A model generated the notes under the pieces. That model was not told where the DNA came from, did no database searches, and was given only the letters and a program-made list of their open reading frames with translations. Source: Epinephelus fuscoguttatus (lineage: Eukaryota; Chordata; Actinopteri; Perciformes; Serranidae). Taken from it: a stretch of DNA of 64,000 nucleotides. Below, piece after piece: positions 62,201-64,000 of this stretch. Where the stretch lies: positions 29,616,543 to 29,680,542 of the forward strand of contig NC_064754.1 of NCBI RefSeq assembly GCF_011397635.1, written 5' to 3'. Position numbers and translations under genes: made by a program. Position 1 is the stretch's first letter; every line of letters begins with the position of its first letter.

Positions 62201-63902
62201 CTTTTCAAGGACCCATAACCAAATTTACATGACCCATTATAATGTATGAAACAAACAAGACTTTACTCCAAATATTCATTATATTATCATAGGTGGTCTG
62301 GAGACACGGAGCAGTAAAGCTCCCAGAGTGGGGGAAGTGACACCTCACAGTTCAGTTGGCTGATTTGTTAAAAAAATAAAAATTAAAAAAAAAAAGTGCT
62401 TTGTACCTTCAAACTACCATGCTCTACTTTCAGAACAGTTAAAGCAAAACCAAAGTGCACACTGGCACTCCAAGTGACAACTGTTTGCCCTAGGCTGCCC
62501 ATGTCAATTGCTCCACTTTAATGTGGCACATTTTAAAGTATCAGTGGGGGCATAGTTATGAAAACATGTCAAATCACACTGTCACAGAATTATTTTTCTT
62601 GCCCCATTTTTCCTGCAGTGTTATTCAAACATATCAGATTCAAATTCTATTCAAACATAATTCCAGCTAGCCGGCATACATGGAGGTAGAGACAGAATGC
62701 GGGGAGAAAACGTACATGATGGTGAGCAAAACACTGTCATGCACTGCGGCATATTAGAGCTACTTTACGTCAGCAGCTACAGAAAGTAAATTTGCGACTA
62801 CAAGACTGTAGAATTCCATGATTTTTCCAGGTTTTCCATGACCGTGGGAACCATGTAGAACACTTCAATGTGTAAAGTTTTGTCAATGGTAGCTCAACAC
62901 TGATTGGTTAAAAACTGCAAAGTGACAACACTGAAATTCATCAGTGACTTAAACTACAACAGGTACGTGTGTCCCCGACTACAAATTTACATAGTCAAAT
63001 CCGAAGTGTTTCCTATTGTCAATGGTTCATCAAATCATGTTTTTCTTTTCTCACCAGACAAAACAACTTCAATAGCTGACTCAACAGTTTGTCTTCTTTG
63101 CTTGGCATAGGAATTTATTTTATAATAGGACATGTTCCATCCTGTGCTGTTTGTTGGGTTGAGGTGGGGTGCTGTTCACAGTATTGAAATGGAGCGGAGG
63201 AGTTCGACAGACAGACAGAACATGTAGTAAATAGTAAGAAAAATGAAAATGAAAAATGAAAAATAGAACTTTTTGCCCTAATTCCATCCCCTCCATGATG
63301 ACAATCCACAGACAGACGAAAAACAGAGAGAGGACAGTAAACAAGAGAGCTACAAGCCACAAACTTCTGTTTCTATGTGCCTCCCACTGCTGATTTTGAC
63401 AAGGAATCATTCATATATTCAAGAAATATTCAGCACTTTGCTCATGCTACGTTCTTATTAATACGTTCATGACAAAGACGTTATACATCATGATTTATTG
63501 AGATAAACCGAGCAATTCTATGTAAAATTAGACATTCGGCACCCTCATATTTTTCCACCACTTTCCGACCATTTCACTGTGAGACTGGCAGACAAATCAG
63601 GCTCCTCTGATTACTGAATAGTCGACTATTCAAAGCTGTGCCAAGTAACATGTAATTACACCTCCCTCAATATTTCGTGATGCCTATTATTTCATACTTG
63701 GCAATTATTTGAGTAACTTTTTACATCAGAATATACAATGAGTCAGGTTAAACCCTGAAGTTTCTACTAACATACCCATACAGTAGAGGTTGTCGAAGAC
63801 CTGGTGCATTCGTACGATTTCATAGTACAGCTCATCGTAGCTGTTGGAGGTGGGCAGGAACGTGTCACCGTATGTTATGAACATGTTGAAAAGGTTCACT
63901 AC
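50207..63902 (-). CDS. armh3: ARMH3 (C10orf76 homologue), C-terminal five exons, partial
   Basis: The human protein is an armadillo-like helical protein that partners PI4KB and supports Golgi PI4P production. Exons in transcript order: 63902-63776, 62073-61998, 59175-59097, 53070-52954 and 50299-50207. All are GT-AG and in frame, giving the last 163 residues (human protein 689). Landmarks are [20 protein letters not shown] and [10 protein letters not shown]; then [20 protein letters not shown]; then [20 protein letters not shown]; then [20 protein letters not shown]; then [18 protein letters not shown] and stop. This is the C-terminal end of the conserved DUF1741-type region. The N-terminal exons lie beyond the right edge. 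Introns of 1.7-6 kb carry several transposon relics. Confidence 0.95.
51731..52029. mobile_element. 299-bp hAT-like MITE in an armh3 intron
   Basis: The left end CAATAGTTCCCAACTGG and the reverse complement of the right end, CAGTGCTTCCCAACTGG, agree at 14 of 17 positions. The flanking octamers ATGTATGG and ATTTAAGG agree at 6 of 8, consistent with an old 8-bp target duplication. Left-end GGTGGGTCGCAAGTCC is typical of a common fish element. It is noncoding. Confidence 0.75.
53577..54185. mobile_element. Candidate DNA transposon with imperfect inverted ends
   Basis: The left end TTTAGGACCCAGGCACAACAAGC is similar to the reverse complement of the right end, AAAGGCTCAGACACACCAAAC. Inside are AACAGTCGGCCTTTCGTCGCCAC and GGTCAGCCATCGGTCAATC, which look like fish repeat words. 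No transposase frame is present. It lies in the 6-kb armh3 intron between exons 52954-53070 and 59097-59175. Confidence 0.4.
56340..57290. repeat. Dispersed repeat cluster in an armh3 intron
   Basis: GAAGCTGACCTTTGACC, GGATATAAAATGTCATCACTTCATCA, GAACTCTTGAGTTATGGCC, GTGCCAAATTTG and GGTATCGCGTTCACGGATGC form the order typical of a widespread teleost repeat (56480-56780). Then GAGAAATTCTGGATCTG (57075) recurs at 56900 and 59345 with shared flanking words. Confidence 0.65.
59330..59460. repeat. Second copy of the GAAATTCTGGATCTG repeat
   Basis: Matches 57065-57190 through ATT(A/G)AGAAATTCTGGATCTG, CAGTGTGCAT(C/A)AAGATGG and GAGAGATT(C/T)AGCCA. It lies 170 bp from the armh3 exon at 59097-59175, in the adjoining intron. 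Confidence 0.65.
59461..61997. other. armh3 intron without further recognised features
   Basis: Rest of the intron between exons 59097-59175 and 61998-62073. Small open frames and GA-rich stretches (61560-61830) are present, but no homology or splice-consistent exon was found. Confidence 0.5.
62166..62853. mobile_element. hAT-like non-autonomous element in an armh3 intron
   Basis: The left end CAGGGTTCCTACAAATTTTT and the reverse complement of the right end, TGGTTCCCACGGTCATGG, are related inverted ends. The flanks gcTAGAAC and tgTAGAAC agree at 6 of 8, consistent with an 8-bp target duplication. It is the same family as 17209-17930. It has no transposase frame. Confidence 0.65.
62856..63775. 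other. armh3 intron, no further gene seen
   Basis: Intronic sequence up to the exon at 63776-63902. Minus-strand open frames near 63115-63410 are leucine- and phenylalanine-rich but have no recognisable family. Confidence 0.5.
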
Positions 63903-64000
63903 CTGGATGAGGAGACACACATGAGTTGGCCCACACATTCACTCTCAAACATAAAGGACTCAACAAGAGAAAAAAAGTGGAACGAACCAAATACAGTAAA

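Overview
The window is vertebrate genomic DNA and most likely comes from a ray-finned (probably percomorph) fish. The evidence is GT-AG split genes with short to medium introns, many long CA/TG microsatellites, and dispersed repeats and MITEs of kinds I recognise from teleost genomes. No bacterial-style gene, rRNA gene, true tRNA gene or CRISPR array is visible.

Three protein-coding genes are supported. (1) A plus-strand junction plakoglobin gene (jup, gamma-catenin) has 14 coding exons between 10094 and 19149. They join in frame to a 722-residue armadillo protein. A candidate promoter with a TATA-like box lies at about 9.64-9.9 kb, and a probable spliced 3' UTR exon lies at 20461 to about 21550. 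(2) A minus-strand Kv-channel-interacting protein gene (kcnip2) runs from a first coding exon at 39050 to a stop codon at 24555. It encodes 253 residues with an EF-hand core, and a candidate alternative first exon at 29170-29194 would give a predicted N-myristoylated form. (3) The last five coding exons of armh3 (C10orf76 homologue) lie on the minus strand between 63902 and 50207. The gene continues beyond the right edge, and its 3' UTR probably ends near 49.08 kb.

Layout: 1-9600 is intergenic or upstream of jup, with a repeat cluster at 4.2-6.0 kb. 9.6-21.55 kb is jup. 21.55-24.55 kb is a tail-to-tail gap holding a TTAA-flanked piggyBac-like MITE with internal tandem and inverted 169-bp units. 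24.55-39.5 kb is kcnip2, whose 10-kb first intron carries several transposon relics, including a long-inverted-repeat element enclosing a Harbinger-like transposase fragment. 39.5-49.1 kb is repeat-rich intergenic DNA. 49.1-64 kb is the 3' end of armh3, with further MITEs in its introns.

The kcnip2-armh3 pair has the same order and relative orientation as human KCNIP2-ARMH3 on 10q24, whereas human JUP is on 17q21, so the jup-kcnip2 junction is a rearranged neighbourhood relative to human. The three genes are not known to work together. Plakoglobin acts at desmosomes and adherens junctions, KChIP2 at Kv4 channels and ARMH3 at the Golgi. The most notable observations are the change at the plakoglobin degron priming site, the alternative kcnip2 N-terminus and the weak kcnip2 splice donor, and the internally complex piggyBac-like and Harbinger-like elements. 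I found no convincing new multi-gene system.
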